In this document: one piece after another, positions 44,329 through 53,359 of the stretch
How the letters are laid out: each line of letters opens with the position of its first letter
How positions within the stretch are numbered: position 1 is the stretch's first letter
Assembly (NCBI RefSeq): GCF_001613125.1
Contig: NZ_BDBT01000010.1
Span: 170,257 to 234,256, forward strand
Source: Nocardia shimofusensis NBRC 100134
Lineage (GTDB): Bacteria > Actinomycetota > Actinomycetes > Mycobacteriales > Mycobacteriaceae
Length of the DNA stretch: 64,000 nucleotides
Reading direction: 5' to 3'
The notes under the pieces: generated by a model
Told to the model about the DNA's origin: nothing
Databases searched by the model: none
The model's input: only the letters and a program-made list of their open reading frames with translations
Position numbers and translations under genes: made by a program

Positions 44329-45729
44329 ATGGAACGTCTGACCGGATTGGACGCCAGTTTCCTGTACCTCGAGACGCGGACGCAGCATCTGCACGTGTGC
44401 GCGCTGATCATTCTCGACCCGACGGCCGAGGGCTGCGCCTACTCGTTCGACTCCTTCAAGGCCGAACTGGGTCGCCGCATCGCGCATGTGCCGCAGATGC
44501 GCAGGCGGCTACGGCCGGTGCCGTTGAACCTCGATCATCCGTTGTGGGTGCAGGACGCGGAATTCGATCTCGACTACCACATCCGCCGCTACGGGCTGCC
44601 GCAACCCGGCGGGCGCAAGGAACTGGCCGACCTGGTCGGCGATATCGCCGGCACCCCGATGGACCGCAACAAGCCGCTGTGGCAGATGCGGGTGGTGGAG
44701 GGCGTCGACGGCGACAAGATCGCGGTGATCGCGAAGTACCATCACGCCGCCGTCGACGGGATCACCGGCGCCGACATGCTGATGCACCTGTGCGACCTGG
44801 AGCCGGGCGTCCGGAAATCCGAGCCGCCGCCCCGCCCGCGCGCCGATGCCGAGCCGGGCGACCTGCGGCTGATGACCGAGGCCGTGGTGCGACTTCCCGC
44901 ACGGGTGGGCGTGCTGGGCATGGTGCCGAAGACGCTGGGGATGCTGGCCGGGTTCGCACGCAGGCGGCGCCACCACGAGTCCGGCATGGCGGTGCCGCTG
45001 ACAGCGCCGCGCACGCCGTTCAACAAGACCATCACCCCGCATCGGGCGGTGGCGTTCACCGAGGTCGATCTGGACATCGTCCGGGAGATCAAGGACGCGT
45101 TCGGGGTGAAGGTCAACGATGTGGTGCTCGCCGTGGTGGGTGACGCGCTGCGCGAGTACCTGATCGCCCACGACGCGCTGCCGGATCGCTCGTTGCTGGC
45201 CGCGGTCCCGGTCTCGGTGCACGAATCGACCAGGCATACGGAGGGCACGAACAAGGTCTCCTCGCTGTTCTGCGCGCTGGGCACCGATATCGCCGATCCT
45301 GTCGAGCGGCTGGCCGCGGTCGCCGAGGCGAACAAGGACGCCAAGGACGAGCACGAGCTGATCGGTTCCGATTTCCTGCAGGACTGGGCGAAGTACGTGC
45401 CGCCGAACACCTTCCGGCTCGCGATGCGGCTGTACTCGTCGCTCGAGCTGGCCGAACATCACCCGGTCGTGCACAACCTCGTCGTCTCCAACGTGCCGGG
45501 ACCGCCGATGCCGCTGTATTTCCTCGGCGTGAAGATGGTGAGCATGTTCCCGTTCGGGCCGGTGTTCCACGGCGCGGGGCTGACCATCACGGCGCTGTCG
45601 ATCAACGGACGCCTCGATTTCGGGTTGATCGCCTGCCGGGAGCTGGTGCCGGACGTGGACGCGCTGGCGAAGGCGATTCCGGAGGCGGTGCGGCGGTTGC
45701 GCGAGGCGTCGGGCGGGACTCAGCCGTAG
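44329..45729 (+). CDS. Wax ester synthase/diacylglycerol acyltransferase (WS/DGAT)
   Basis: The protein has 466 residues. It begins with [20 protein letters not shown] and carries the active-site motif [16 protein letters not shown] (HHxxxDG, about residues 138-144), plus [17 protein letters not shown] and [18 protein letters not shown]. It joins fatty acyl-CoA to diacylglycerol or a fatty alcohol, making storage triacylglycerol or wax esters. Several paralogues are normal in this group of bacteria. It overlaps the convergent ppnP gene by 10 bp. Confidence 0.93.
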   Translation: MERLTGLDASFLYLETRTQHLHVCALIILDPTAEGCAYSFDSFKAELGRRIAHVPQMRRRLRPVPLNLDHPLWVQDAEFDLDYHIRRYGLPQPGGRKELADLVGDIAGTPMDRNKPLWQMRVVEGVDGDKIAVIAKYHHAAVDGITGADMLMHLCDLEPGVRKSEPPPRPRADAEPGDLRLMTEAVVRLPARVGVLGMVPKTLGMLAGFARRRRHHESGMAVPLTAPRTPFNKTITPHRAVAFTEVDLDIVREIKDAFGVKVNDVVLAVVGDALREYLIAHDALPDRSLLAAVPVSVHESTRHTEGTNKVSSLFCALGTDIADPVERLAAVAEANKDAKDEHELIGSDFLQDWAKYVPPNTFRLAMRLYSSLELAEHHPVVHNLVVSNVPGPPMPLYFLGVKMVSMFPFGPVFHGAGLTITALSINGRLDFGLIACRELVPDVDALAKAIPEAVRRLREASGGTQP

Positions 45730-46031
45730 TGGCAGACGTAGTGCAGGGTCTCGAGCACCTCGATCTGGAAGGAGCTGTCTCCCGGCACGCTGAAGGACTG
45801 GCCGCCACTGTAGGTGACCGGGTCGGTCTCGCCCGCGAGCGTCACCCGGCAGCTACCCGCGACGAGTTCCATGACCTCGGGGGCCGCGGTGGAGAAAGTC
45901 AGGCTCGCGGGCTGGATGACGCCCACGGACTTGGACGTGCCGTCGGGCAGCTCGAGGCTGTAACTGACGCACTTGCCGTCGAAGTAGACATTGGCCTTCT
46001 TCGCGACGCTGACATTCTCGAACTTCGACAT
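45720..46031 (-). CDS. ppnP: Pyrimidine/purine nucleoside phosphorylase PpnP (DUF1255)
   Basis: The product of 103 residues is a small cupin. [20 protein letters not shown] begins it, and [49 protein letters not shown] follow as in E. coli PpnP (YaiE). It splits nucleosides to base and ribose-1-phosphate. It is monocistronic, with 82 nt to the next gene. Confidence 0.93.
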   Translation of the reverse strand: MSKFENVSVAKKANVYFDGKCVSYSLELPDGTSKSVGVIQPASLTFSTAAPEVMELVAGSCRVTLAGETDPVTYSGGQSFSVPGDSSFQIEVLETLHYVCHYG

Positions 46032-46113
46032 GCGCCTTCTTTCTGCTCACCGAACCGGGGATTCGCAGCGTACTGGAGGGCGGGCTGCGACCGGGCTCAC
46101 AGGTCGGCGGACC

Positions 46114-46794
46114 TCACGGCTCGAACCGGTAACCGCGGCCCGCCTCGGTGAGGAGGTAGCGCGGCCGGGAGGGTTCGGGTTCGAGCTTGTGGCGCAGCTG
46201 CGTCAGATAGACCCGCAGATAGTGGGTCTGCTCGACATAGGCGGGGCCCCAGACCTCGGTGAGCAGTTCCCGCTGGGTGACGAGCTTGCCCTGGTTGCGG
46301 ACCAGCATGGCCAGCATCCCCCATTCGGTCGGGGTCAGATGCACGTCGACGCCGTCGCGGGTGACCTTCTTGGCCACCAGGTCCACGACGAACGCGTCGG
46401 TCACGACACGGGGTTCGGATAATTCGGGTGCGGCGGCCGCGCGCCGGACGGCGGCGCGGATGCGGGCGAGGAATTCCTCCATCCCGAACGGCTTGGTGAC
46501 GTAGTCGTCGGCGCCGGTATCGAGTGCGGCGATCTTGTCGGCGGCGTCGGTGCGGGCGGAGAGCACGATGACCGGCGCCGTGCACCAGCCGTGCAGGCCG
46601 GCGAGTACTTCGATGCCGTCGATGTCGGGCAGACCGAGGTCGAGCACGATGACATCGGGGTGCTGCTGGGCGGCGACGCGCAGAGCGGTGCGGCCGTCGG
46701 CGGCGGTGACGACCTCGTAGCCGCGCGCGGTGAGATTGATGCGCAGGGCGCGCAACATCTGGGGTTCGTCGTCGACGACGAGGATGCGGGTCAT
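46114..46794 (-). CDS. kdpE: Two-component response regulator KdpE
   Basis: This 226-residue OmpR-type regulator has a receiver domain with VVDDEPQML, the phospho-acceptor Asp at about 52 (VIVLDLGLPDIDG), LSARTD and TKPFGMEEF, then a winged helix (LTPTEWGMLAMLVRN, THYLRVYLTQLRHKLEP). Phosphorylated KdpE activates the kdpFABC promoter under K+ limitation. Its start overlaps the kdpD stop by 4 nt (ATGA), so it is cotranslated. Confidence 0.94.
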   Translation of the reverse strand: MTRILVVDDEPQMLRALRINLTARGYEVVTAADGRTALRVAAQQHPDVIVLDLGLPDIDGIEVLAGLHGWCTAPVIVLSARTDAADKIAALDTGADDYVTKPFGMEEFLARIRAAVRRAAAAPELSEPRVVTDAFVVDLVAKKVTRDGVDVHLTPTEWGMLAMLVRNQGKLVTQRELLTEVWGPAYVEQTHYLRVYLTQLRHKLEPEPSRPRYLLTEAGRGYRFEP

Positions 46795-49316
46795 CGTCGG
46801 GCTCCATCCGGCGCGGGCAGATCGATCACCATCGTGACACCTCCGCCGGGAGTCTCGGCGGCGGTCAGGGTGCCGCCCATCGCCTCGACGAAGCCGCGGG
46901 CGACGGTGAGACCCAGGCCCGCTCCCCCGGTGCGCTGGTCACCGGAGCGGGGGAAGGCGGCGAAGACGTCCTCACTGCCGCCGTCGTCGCCGAGGCCGGG
47001 GCCGTGGTCGGCGACGGTGATGACGGTGCGCTCGCCGGAGGTGGTGGCGCACACGCGGATCCGGCCGGTCGGGGCGTAGCGGAGGGCGTTGTCGAGCAGG
47101 TTGGCCAGGACGCGTTCGAGGAGTGCGCCGTCGGCGGTGACGAGGGTGTCGTCGGCGTCGAGTTCGATGCGGTCCCGGCAGGCGGTGTCGGTGAGGGTGA
47201 GCACGGCGGACTGGGCGATCTCGTCGACATAGACCGGGCGCCGGTCGGGGGTGACCACGCCCGCGGCCAGCCGCGAGGAGTCGAGCAGGTTCGACACCAG
47301 CCGGGTGAGCTGATCGGTGGATTCCTCGATGGTGGCGAGCAGTTCGGCGGTGTCCTGCTGGGAGAAGGTGACATCGGCGCTGCGCAGGCTCGATGCGGCG
47401 ACCTTGACCGCGGCCAGCGGTGTGCGCAGATCGTGGCCGACCGCGGAGAGCAGCAGTCTGCGCAGCCGGTCCTTCTCGGTGAGGTCGCGGGCGTGGGCGG
47501 CTTCGGCGGCGAGTTCGTTCTCCCGCACGAGCGCGGCGGCCTGACCGGCGACGGCGGTGAGAATACGCCGGTCGCGAGGCCGCAGCCGGGGGCCGGTGAG
47601 CAGCAGGGCGTAGGGGCTGCTGTCGAGTTCGCCTACGGTGGCGGCGGACTCGACGGTGAGCGGCGGCGTCGATCCGGCCGTGCCGAGCACCTCGGTACCG
47701 TCGCCGTTCTCGCGCACCAGGCTCACGCCGCGCTGGCCGTAGGTCTCGCGAACCTTCTCGAGCAGGGCGGGGACATCCGCGCCGCGCAGGATCGCTTCGG
47801 CGAACACGGTGAGCAGTTCGGCTTCGCGCGTGGCGAGGCGTGCCTCGCGGGTGCGCGCGGCGGCGGCGTCGACCAGTGCCGCCACCGCGACCGCCACCAC
47901 GAGCAGGACGACCGTGGTGACGAAGTTGGCGGGTTCGGCGATGGTGAGGCTGTAGCGCGGTTCTGTGAAGAAGTAGTTCAGCAGCAGGCCGGAGAACAGG
48001 GCTGCCATGATCGCGGGGCCGACGCCGCCGAACAGCGCCACGGCGAGCACCACGACGAAGAACAGGGCGGTCAGGCCGGCGGTGCCGGTGAGGTGGTCGA
48101 CGACGGCCATGACACCCGTTGCCACGCAGGGGATGACGACGGCGGCGACCCAGGCCGCGATCCGGCGTTCGCGGCGGCCGAGCAGGGCTGGTCGCGGCCC
48201 CCGCACGCTGTGCTCGTGGGTGACCATGTGCACGTCGATGCGACCGGAGCGGCGCACCACGGCCGCGCCGATGCCCTCGTCGAGCATTCGCGCCCACCGG
48301 GAGCGCCGCGAGGTGCCGAGGACGAGCTGGGTGGCGTTCACCTGCCGGGCGAAGTCGAGCAGGGTGGCGGGCACGTCGTCGCCGACGACCGTGTGCAGGC
48401 TCGAGCCGAGACCGGCGGCGAGGTCGCGCACCTTGCCCAGCTCTGGCGCGGCCAGGCCGTCGCCGCGCACCACGTGCACCACCAGCAGTTCCGCGCCCGC
48501 CTTGGCCGCGATGCGGCTGCCGCGGCGCACCAGTGTCTCCGATTCGGGGCCGCCGGTCACCGCGACCACGACCCGTTCGCGCGCTTCCCAGGTGTCGGTG
48601 ATGGCGTGTTCGCCGCGGTACTTCGCCAACGCCAGGTCCACCTGGTCGGCAAGCCACAGCAGAGCCATCTCGCGCAGGGCGGTGAGGTTGCCCTCGCGGA
48701 AGTAGTTGCTCAGTGCGGCGTCGACCTTGTCCGGGGCGTAGACGTTGCCGTGGGCGAGACGGCGGCGCAATGCCTGCGGGGTGATGTCGACGAGTTCGAT
48801 CTGGTCGGCCCGGCGTACGACGGCGTCGGGAATCTTCTCGCGCTGCACCACCCCGGTGATCTGTTCGACCACGTCGACGAGCGATTCGAGGTGCTGGATG
48901 TTGACGGTGGACAGCACGTCGATGCCCGCCGCGAGCAGTTCCTCCACGTCCTGCCAGCGTTTGGCGTGCCTGCTGCCGGGGACGTTGCTGTGGGCGAGTT
49001 CGTCGACCAGGGCGACGGCCGGTCCGCGGGCCAGCACGGCGTCGAGGTCGAGTTCGTCGAAGTTCGCGCCGCGGTAGGTGAAGCGACGCGGCGGCACGAT
49101 CTCGAGCCCGGCGAGTTGGTCGTCGGTGCGTGGCCTGCCGTGGGTGTTCACGATCGCAACCACCACGTCACCGCCGCGGGCCAGACGGCGGTGCGCCTCA
49201 CCGAGCATGGCGTAGGTCTTGCCCGCACCGGGCGCGGCGCCGAGGTAGATCCTCAGCCGGCCGCGCCGCGGTGCCGACGCCTCCCCGGTAGTGCTGATCA
49301 CCAGGCCATCATCCAC
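46791..49316 (-). CDS. kdpD: Potassium-responsive sensor kinase KdpD
   Basis: The protein has 841 residues in canonical order. A KdpD N-domain carries Walker A GAAPGAGKTYAML (about 26-38) and DELAHSNVPGSRHAKRW, then a Usp-like domain (about 215-370), four clustered membrane helices (about 395-490, DUF4118), a GAF-like region, HisKA with the phospho-His in VGHDLRTPLA (about 627), and HATPase (NLLDNALRYAP, ADHGPGLGDDG, GAGLGLTVARGFVEAMGG). It senses K+ and controls KdpE. It overlaps kdpC by 8 nt. Confidence 0.95.
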   Translation of the reverse strand: MDDGLVISTTGEASAPRRGRLRIYLGAAPGAGKTYAMLGEAHRRLARGGDVVVAIVNTHGRPRTDDQLAGLEIVPPRRFTYRGANFDELDLDAVLARGPAVALVDELAHSNVPGSRHAKRWQDVEELLAAGIDVLSTVNIQHLESLVDVVEQITGVVQREKIPDAVVRRADQIELVDITPQALRRRLAHGNVYAPDKVDAALSNYFREGNLTALREMALLWLADQVDLALAKYRGEHAITDTWEARERVVVAVTGGPESETLVRRGSRIAAKAGAELLVVHVVRGDGLAAPELGKVRDLAAGLGSSLHTVVGDDVPATLLDFARQVNATQLVLGTSRRSRWARMLDEGIGAAVVRRSGRIDVHMVTHEHSVRGPRPALLGRRERRIAAWVAAVVIPCVATGVMAVVDHLTGTAGLTALFFVVVLAVALFGGVGPAIMAALFSGLLLNYFFTEPRYSLTIAEPANFVTTVVLLVVAVAVAALVDAAAARTREARLATREAELLTVFAEAILRGADVPALLEKVRETYGQRGVSLVRENGDGTEVLGTAGSTPPLTVESAATVGELDSSPYALLLTGPRLRPRDRRILTAVAGQAAALVRENELAAEAAHARDLTEKDRLRRLLLSAVGHDLRTPLAAVKVAASSLRSADVTFSQQDTAELLATIEESTDQLTRLVSNLLDSSRLAAGVVTPDRRPVYVDEIAQSAVLTLTDTACRDRIELDADDTLVTADGALLERVLANLLDNALRYAPTGRIRVCATTSGERTVITVADHGPGLGDDGGSEDVFAAFPRSGDQRTGGAGLGLTVARGFVEAMGGTLTAAETPGGGVTMVIDLPAPDGARR

Positions 49317-49965
49317 CCTGGCCGCGGTCGCAGGCGGGAGCGGTGAGGCCGAGGGCCGCGTTCAGGGCGGGGACCTCGACGCGCTCTTCGCCCAGGAAAC
49401 CGGCCTGCCTGCCCGCCGTGTGCTCGGCGACGAGCTCACGCACTCGCCGCTCGCCGAGCCCGGTCACCCGTGCCACGCGCGGCACCTGCAGGGCGGCGTA
49501 GGCGGGTGAGATGTGCGGGTCGACACCCGACCCCGAGCCGGTGACGGCGTCCACCGGAACCCGGTCCGTGGACACGCCCTCACGCGCGGCGACGACGGCG
49601 CGACGCTGCTCGATCCAATCGGCCAGCAGTTCGCTGCTCGGCCCCTGGTGGGAGGGCAGTGCGGCGGCCGGGTCGCCGGGGGCGAAGGCGTCGTCGTCGG
49701 CCACCGAGCCGGTCAGTCGCTGGTGGAAGAACGGATCGGGCCTGCCCTCCCGGACCGCCGGATCGACGCCGACCAGTGCGCTGCCGATCACGCAGCCGCG
49801 ACTGTCGGTGAGCGGCGAGCCCTCGGCGGAGTCGGTGTCCAGGCGCGAGACCGCCCACACCGCCGCCGGATACGCCGCGCCGACCACCGCCGTCAGCAGT
49901 AGCAACACCACCAGACCCGCCCGGGTCTGCCTGGCCAGATCCTTCATCACCGTGCCTGTCCGCAT
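49309..49965 (-). CDS. kdpC: K+-transporting ATPase subunit KdpC
   Basis: The product of 218 residues has one N-terminal membrane helix (about 18-40) and the KdpC motifs FHQRLTGS (cognate of FxGRPS), GASGSDP-like VTGSGSGVDPHISPAYA, and ARVTGLGERRVRELVAEHT. KdpC stabilises ATP binding in KdpFABC. The start at 49965 lies 4 nt after the kdpB stop; ATG 49947 is the other candidate. The usual GRPS is changed to HQRLTGS here, seen often in actinobacteria. Confidence 0.92.
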   Translation of the reverse strand: MRTGTVMKDLARQTRAGLVVLLLLTAVVGAAYPAAVWAVSRLDTDSAEGSPLTDSRGCVIGSALVGVDPAVREGRPDPFFHQRLTGSVADDDAFAPGDPAAALPSHQGPSSELLADWIEQRRAVVAAREGVSTDRVPVDAVTGSGSGVDPHISPAYAALQVPRVARVTGLGERRVRELVAEHTAGRQAGFLGEERVEVPALNAALGLTAPACDRGQGG

Positions 49966-49969
49966 GGTT

Positions 49970-52051
49970 TCACCCGATTCCCGGAACGAGGCGCACCACG
50001 AGGTCGATCAGCCAGATCCCGAGGAACGGCGTGATCACCCCGCCGACGCCGTAGACGAGCAGATTGCGGCCGAGCAGCGTCGAGGCGTTCGCGGGCCGGT
50101 AGCGCACGCCACGCAAGGCCAGCGGGATCAACGCCACGATCACCAGCGCGTTGAAGATCACCGACGACAGGATCGCCGACTGCGGCGTCGCCAGGCCGAG
50201 AATGTTCAGCGCCGACAGCTGCGGGTAGAGACCGCTGAACAGCGCGGGCAGGATGGCGAAGTACTTCGCCAGATCGTTGGCCAGCGAGAAGGTGGTCAGC
50301 GCGCCGCGCGTGATGAGCAACTGTTTGCCGATCTCGACGATCTCGATCAGGGTGGTCGGGTCGGAATCGAGATCGACCATATTGCCCGCCTCCTTGGCGG
50401 CCGACGTGCCGGTGTTCATCGCCACGCCCACGTCGGCCTGGGCCAGTGCTGGCGCGTCGTTGGTGCCGTCGCCGGTCATCGCGACCAGGCGGCCCTGCCG
50501 CTGTTCGGCGCGGATGAGGTCGAGTTTGTCCTCGGGGGTGGCCTCGGCGAGGAAGTCGTCGACGCCCGCTTCGGCGGCGATGGCCTTCGCGGTCAGCGGA
50601 TTGTCGCCGGTGACCATCACGGTGCGGATGCCCATCGCCCGCAGGCGATCGAAGCGTTGCGCCATACCGGGTTTCACCACGTCGGACAGTTCGATCACCC
50701 CGAGCACGCGGGTGCCCGCCGCGTCGGCGCGCGCCACCACCAGCGGGGTGCCGCCGATGCGGGCGATGCGGTCGACGAGATCGGTGAGCTGTTCGGGAAG
50801 CGGCCCGCCCCGGTCACGCACCCAGGTGCGCACAGCGTCGGCGGCGCCCTTGCGAACCAGCACCGGCCCGTCGCCTCCCGCGTCGGTGTCAGGGCCGATG
50901 TCCAGACCGCTCATCCTGGTGTGCGCGCTGAACGGGACGAACTCCGCGCGCTGCTCGGCGGCGTCGGGTTCGGCGGCGAGACCGAAACGCGCCGAGCACA
51001 ATTCGACGATGCTTCGACCTTCCGGCGTGCCGTCGGACAGGCTCGACAGCCGGGCCGCGGCGGCCAGTTCGGCCTGGGTGACGCCGGGCGCGACATGCAG
51101 GGCGGTGGCGCGGCGGTTGCCGAAGGTGATGGTGCCGGTCTTGTCCAGCAGCAGCGTGTCGATGTCGCCCGCGGCTTCGACGGCGCGACCGGACTTGGCC
51201 AGCACATTGCGCTGCACCAGCCGGTCCATGCCCGCGATGCCGATGGCAGGCAGCAGCGCGCCGATGGTGGTCGGGATGAGACACACCAGCAACGCGATCA
51301 ATTCGACCGGCCCCTGCTCGACGCCCGCGTAGGCGCTCATCGGGCCGAGCGCGACGACCGCGAGCAGGAAGACGACGGTCAGCGCGGCGAGCAGGATGTT
51401 CAGCGCGATCTCGTTGGGCGTCTTCTGCCTGGCCGCGCCCTCGACCAGCGCGATCATGCGGTCGACGAAGGTCTGGCCCGGCTGGGCGGTGATCCGCACG
51501 ACGATCCGGTCCGAGAGCACGGTGGTGCCGCCGGTGACCGCACACCGGTCGCCGCCGGATTCGCGGATGACCGGCGCGGATTCGCCGGTGATGGCCGATT
51601 CGTCGACGGTGGCGATGCCCTCGATCACATCGCCGTCGCCGGGAACGAACTCCCCCGCCTCGACCACGACCAGATCACCGACCCGCAGGTCGGTGGCGGC
51701 CACCAGATCCCCGCCGTGGTCGGTGACGCGGCGAGCGGTCATCTCCCGCTTGGTTTTCCGCAGCGCCTGCGCCTGGGCCTTGCCGCGCCCCTCGGCTACC
51801 GACTCGGCAAGGTTGGCGAACAGGACGGTGAACCACAGCCAGGCCGCGATGAACCAGGCGAACACACTCGGCTCGACAGCCGCGGCCACGGTGGTGACCA
51901 CCGAGCCGGCGAACACCACGAACATCACCGGATTGCGCGCCATCCGGCGCGGATCCAGTTTCCCGACAGCGCCCGGCAGCGCCTCGGCGAGTTGGCGCGG
52001 CTCGAACCCTTGACGGCCCGCGCGGTGCGGCCGTTCGAGTAACGATGTCAT
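49970..52051 (-). CDS. kdpB: K+-transporting P-type ATPase subunit KdpB
   Basis: The protein has 693 residues and is a class IA P-type ATPase: [14 protein letters not shown] (actuator TGES), [11 protein letters not shown] (phosphorylation Asp about 305), [47 protein letters not shown]. It powers K+ uptake through KdpA. Its start is unusually close to the TnpB element (10 nt from its tip), with no normal ribosome site in between; an in-frame GTG at 52084 inside the element end is an alternative start. The rest of the operon is intact. Confidence 0.94.
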   Translation of the reverse strand: MTSLLERPHRAGRQGFEPRQLAEALPGAVGKLDPRRMARNPVMFVVFAGSVVTTVAAAVEPSVFAWFIAAWLWFTVLFANLAESVAEGRGKAQAQALRKTKREMTARRVTDHGGDLVAATDLRVGDLVVVEAGEFVPGDGDVIEGIATVDESAITGESAPVIRESGGDRCAVTGGTTVLSDRIVVRITAQPGQTFVDRMIALVEGAARQKTPNEIALNILLAALTVVFLLAVVALGPMSAYAGVEQGPVELIALLVCLIPTTIGALLPAIGIAGMDRLVQRNVLAKSGRAVEAAGDIDTLLLDKTGTITFGNRRATALHVAPGVTQAELAAAARLSSLSDGTPEGRSIVELCSARFGLAAEPDAAEQRAEFVPFSAHTRMSGLDIGPDTDAGGDGPVLVRKGAADAVRTWVRDRGGPLPEQLTDLVDRIARIGGTPLVVARADAAGTRVLGVIELSDVVKPGMAQRFDRLRAMGIRTVMVTGDNPLTAKAIAAEAGVDDFLAEATPEDKLDLIRAEQRQGRLVAMTGDGTNDAPALAQADVGVAMNTGTSAAKEAGNMVDLDSDPTTLIEIVEIGKQLLITRGALTTFSLANDLAKYFAILPALFSGLYPQLSALNILGLATPQSAILSSVIFNALVIVALIPLALRGVRYRPANASTLLGRNLLVYGVGGVITPFLGIWLIDLVVRLVPGIG

Positions 52052-52157
52052 CGTGTATTCAGGCGCGGAGACCCCGGCGTTCACGGCGGGGAGGAAGCGC
52101 CTATCTCCTTCCTGTGGGGTTCAGGGGCTCACATTGTGGGGTAGTAGTGTGTGAGGC

Positions 52158-53264
52158 GTGGGGGAAGTGGTGAAGCGGGCGTACAAGTACCGCTTCTATC
52201 CGACCAGCGAGCAGGCTGAACAGCTTGCTCGCACGTTCGGGTGTGTGCGCTTGGTCTACAACAAAGCGCTCGAGGAACGGGCCCGTGTCTACGCCACCGA
52301 GCAGCGGAGTATGAAGTACACCGAGTCCTCTGCCGCGCTCACCGAGTGGAAGAAGACAGCGGATCTGGCGTTCCTCAACGAGGTGTCGTCGGTGCCGTTG
52401 CAGCAGACGCTGCGGCATCTGCAAACCGCGTACGCGAACTTCTTCGCCAAGCGCGCGCGGTACCCGCGTTTCAAGTCGCGTAAGAAGTCCCGCGCGTCGG
52501 CCGAGTACACCCGGTCCGGTTTCCGTTGGCGTGACCGACAGTTGACGTTGGCGAAGATGTCGACCCCGCTCGATATCGTCTGGTCTCGCCCCCTGCCGGA
52601 AGGGGCGGAACCCACCACGGTCACCGTGTCCCGCGACAGTGCGGGCCGCTGGTTCGTGTCCCTGCTGGTCGAAGAGACCCTCGAGGCCCTGCCCGCTATC
52701 GACGGCATGGTCGGCCTCGACGCCGGGCTCGCCACCCTGCTCACCCTGTCCACGGGGGAGAAGATCACCAACCCGCGCCATGAACGGCGGGACCGGGTGA
52801 AGTTGGCGAAAGCCCAGCGTGGGCTTTCGCGCAAGGAGAAGGGGTCGTCGAACCGAGCGAAGGCCGGTCGCAAGGTGGCCCGGATTCACGCCCGGATCGT
52901 TGATCGCCGTACCGATCACCTGCACAAGTTGTCGACGAGGCTCGTCCGTGAGAACCAAGCGGTCGCCCTCGAAGACCTCAACGTGTCCGGCATGGTTGCC
53001 AACCATTCGCTGGCCCGCGCGATCTCGGATGCGTCGTGGCGGCAACTGCGAACGATGCTGGAATACAAGTGCGCCTGGTACGGGCGCGACCTGCTGTTGG
53101 TGAACCGCTGGTTCCCCTCCAGCAAAATGTGTTCCGCCTGTGGGGCGCTGCGGGCAGCGATGCCGTTGAATGTCCGCGAATGGACCTGCGCCTGCGGGAC
53201 CGTCCACGACCGAGACATCAACGCCGCGAAGAACATCCTCGCTGCCGGGCTGGCAGAGAGATAA
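52158..53264 (+). CDS. tnpB: TnpB RNA-guided nuclease-like transposon protein
   Basis: The protein has 368 residues, typical for TnpB. The N-terminal RAYKYRFYPTSEQAEQLART and ARYPRFKSRKKSR blocks are present. The RuvC acidic residues are Asp in GLDAGLATLLTL (about 189), Glu in ALEDLNVSGM (about 273) and Asp in DRDINAAKNILA (about 353). A zinc finger CSACG...CACG lies between the last two. TnpB proteins are guided by an RNA from the right end of the element and cut DNA next to a TAM, which helps keep the element. All catalytic residues are intact, so it is likely active. Confidence 0.93.
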   Translation: MGEVVKRAYKYRFYPTSEQAEQLARTFGCVRLVYNKALEERARVYATEQRSMKYTESSAALTEWKKTADLAFLNEVSSVPLQQTLRHLQTAYANFFAKRARYPRFKSRKKSRASAEYTRSGFRWRDRQLTLAKMSTPLDIVWSRPLPEGAEPTTVTVSRDSAGRWFVSLLVEETLEALPAIDGMVGLDAGLATLLTLSTGEKITNPRHERRDRVKLAKAQRGLSRKEKGSSNRAKAGRKVARIHARIVDRRTDHLHKLSTRLVRENQAVALEDLNVSGMVANHSLARAISDASWRQLRTMLEYKCAWYGRDLLLVNRWFPSSKMCSACGALRAAMPLNVREWTCACGTVHDRDINAAKNILAAGLAER

Positions 53265-53359
53265 AACGCCTGTCGAGTCGGTGTAAGACCTCAACGGAGT
53301 AATCCGGGCGGGCAACTGGCGGAGAAGCAGGAATCCCCGTCCTTCAAGGCGGGGAGTAG
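53265..53359 (+). ncRNA. Predicted omega-RNA 3' region of the TnpB element
   Basis: In TnpB elements the guide RNA comes from the 3' end of tnpB and the right element end, with the guide beyond the tip. The 95 nt after the tnpB stop hold the right-end hairpin (53334-53355). The natural guide would be the flanking kdpA 3' end. This is inferred from the family, not directly visible. Confidence 0.45.

Larger units (their letters stand above)
52061..53359 (+). mobile_element. TnpB-only IS200/IS605-family element between kdpB and kdpA
   Basis: The element carries tnpB alone, no Y1 transposase. The left tip (52061-52102) folds as a nested hairpin: AGGCGC pairs with GCGCCT, and CCCCG with CGGGG inside. 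The right tip (53334-53355) is a hairpin of TCCCCG/CGGGGA. IS200/IS605 elements have such sub-terminal hairpins and make no target duplication. It lies opposite to the kdp genes and begins and ends within 10 nt of kdpB start and exactly at the kdpA stop codon. Ends are inferred from the hairpins and flanking genes, so they may be off by several bases. Confidence 0.8.

Noticed and set aside
47004..49346. A 780-codon frame opposite kdpD
   Set aside because: Shadow of kdpD: Gly/Gln/Val/His-rich and without family motifs, while kdpD has a complete domain series.
49511..52042. An 843-codon frame opposite kdpB/kdpC
   Set aside because: Runs across two well-supported genes and has no recognisable protein features.
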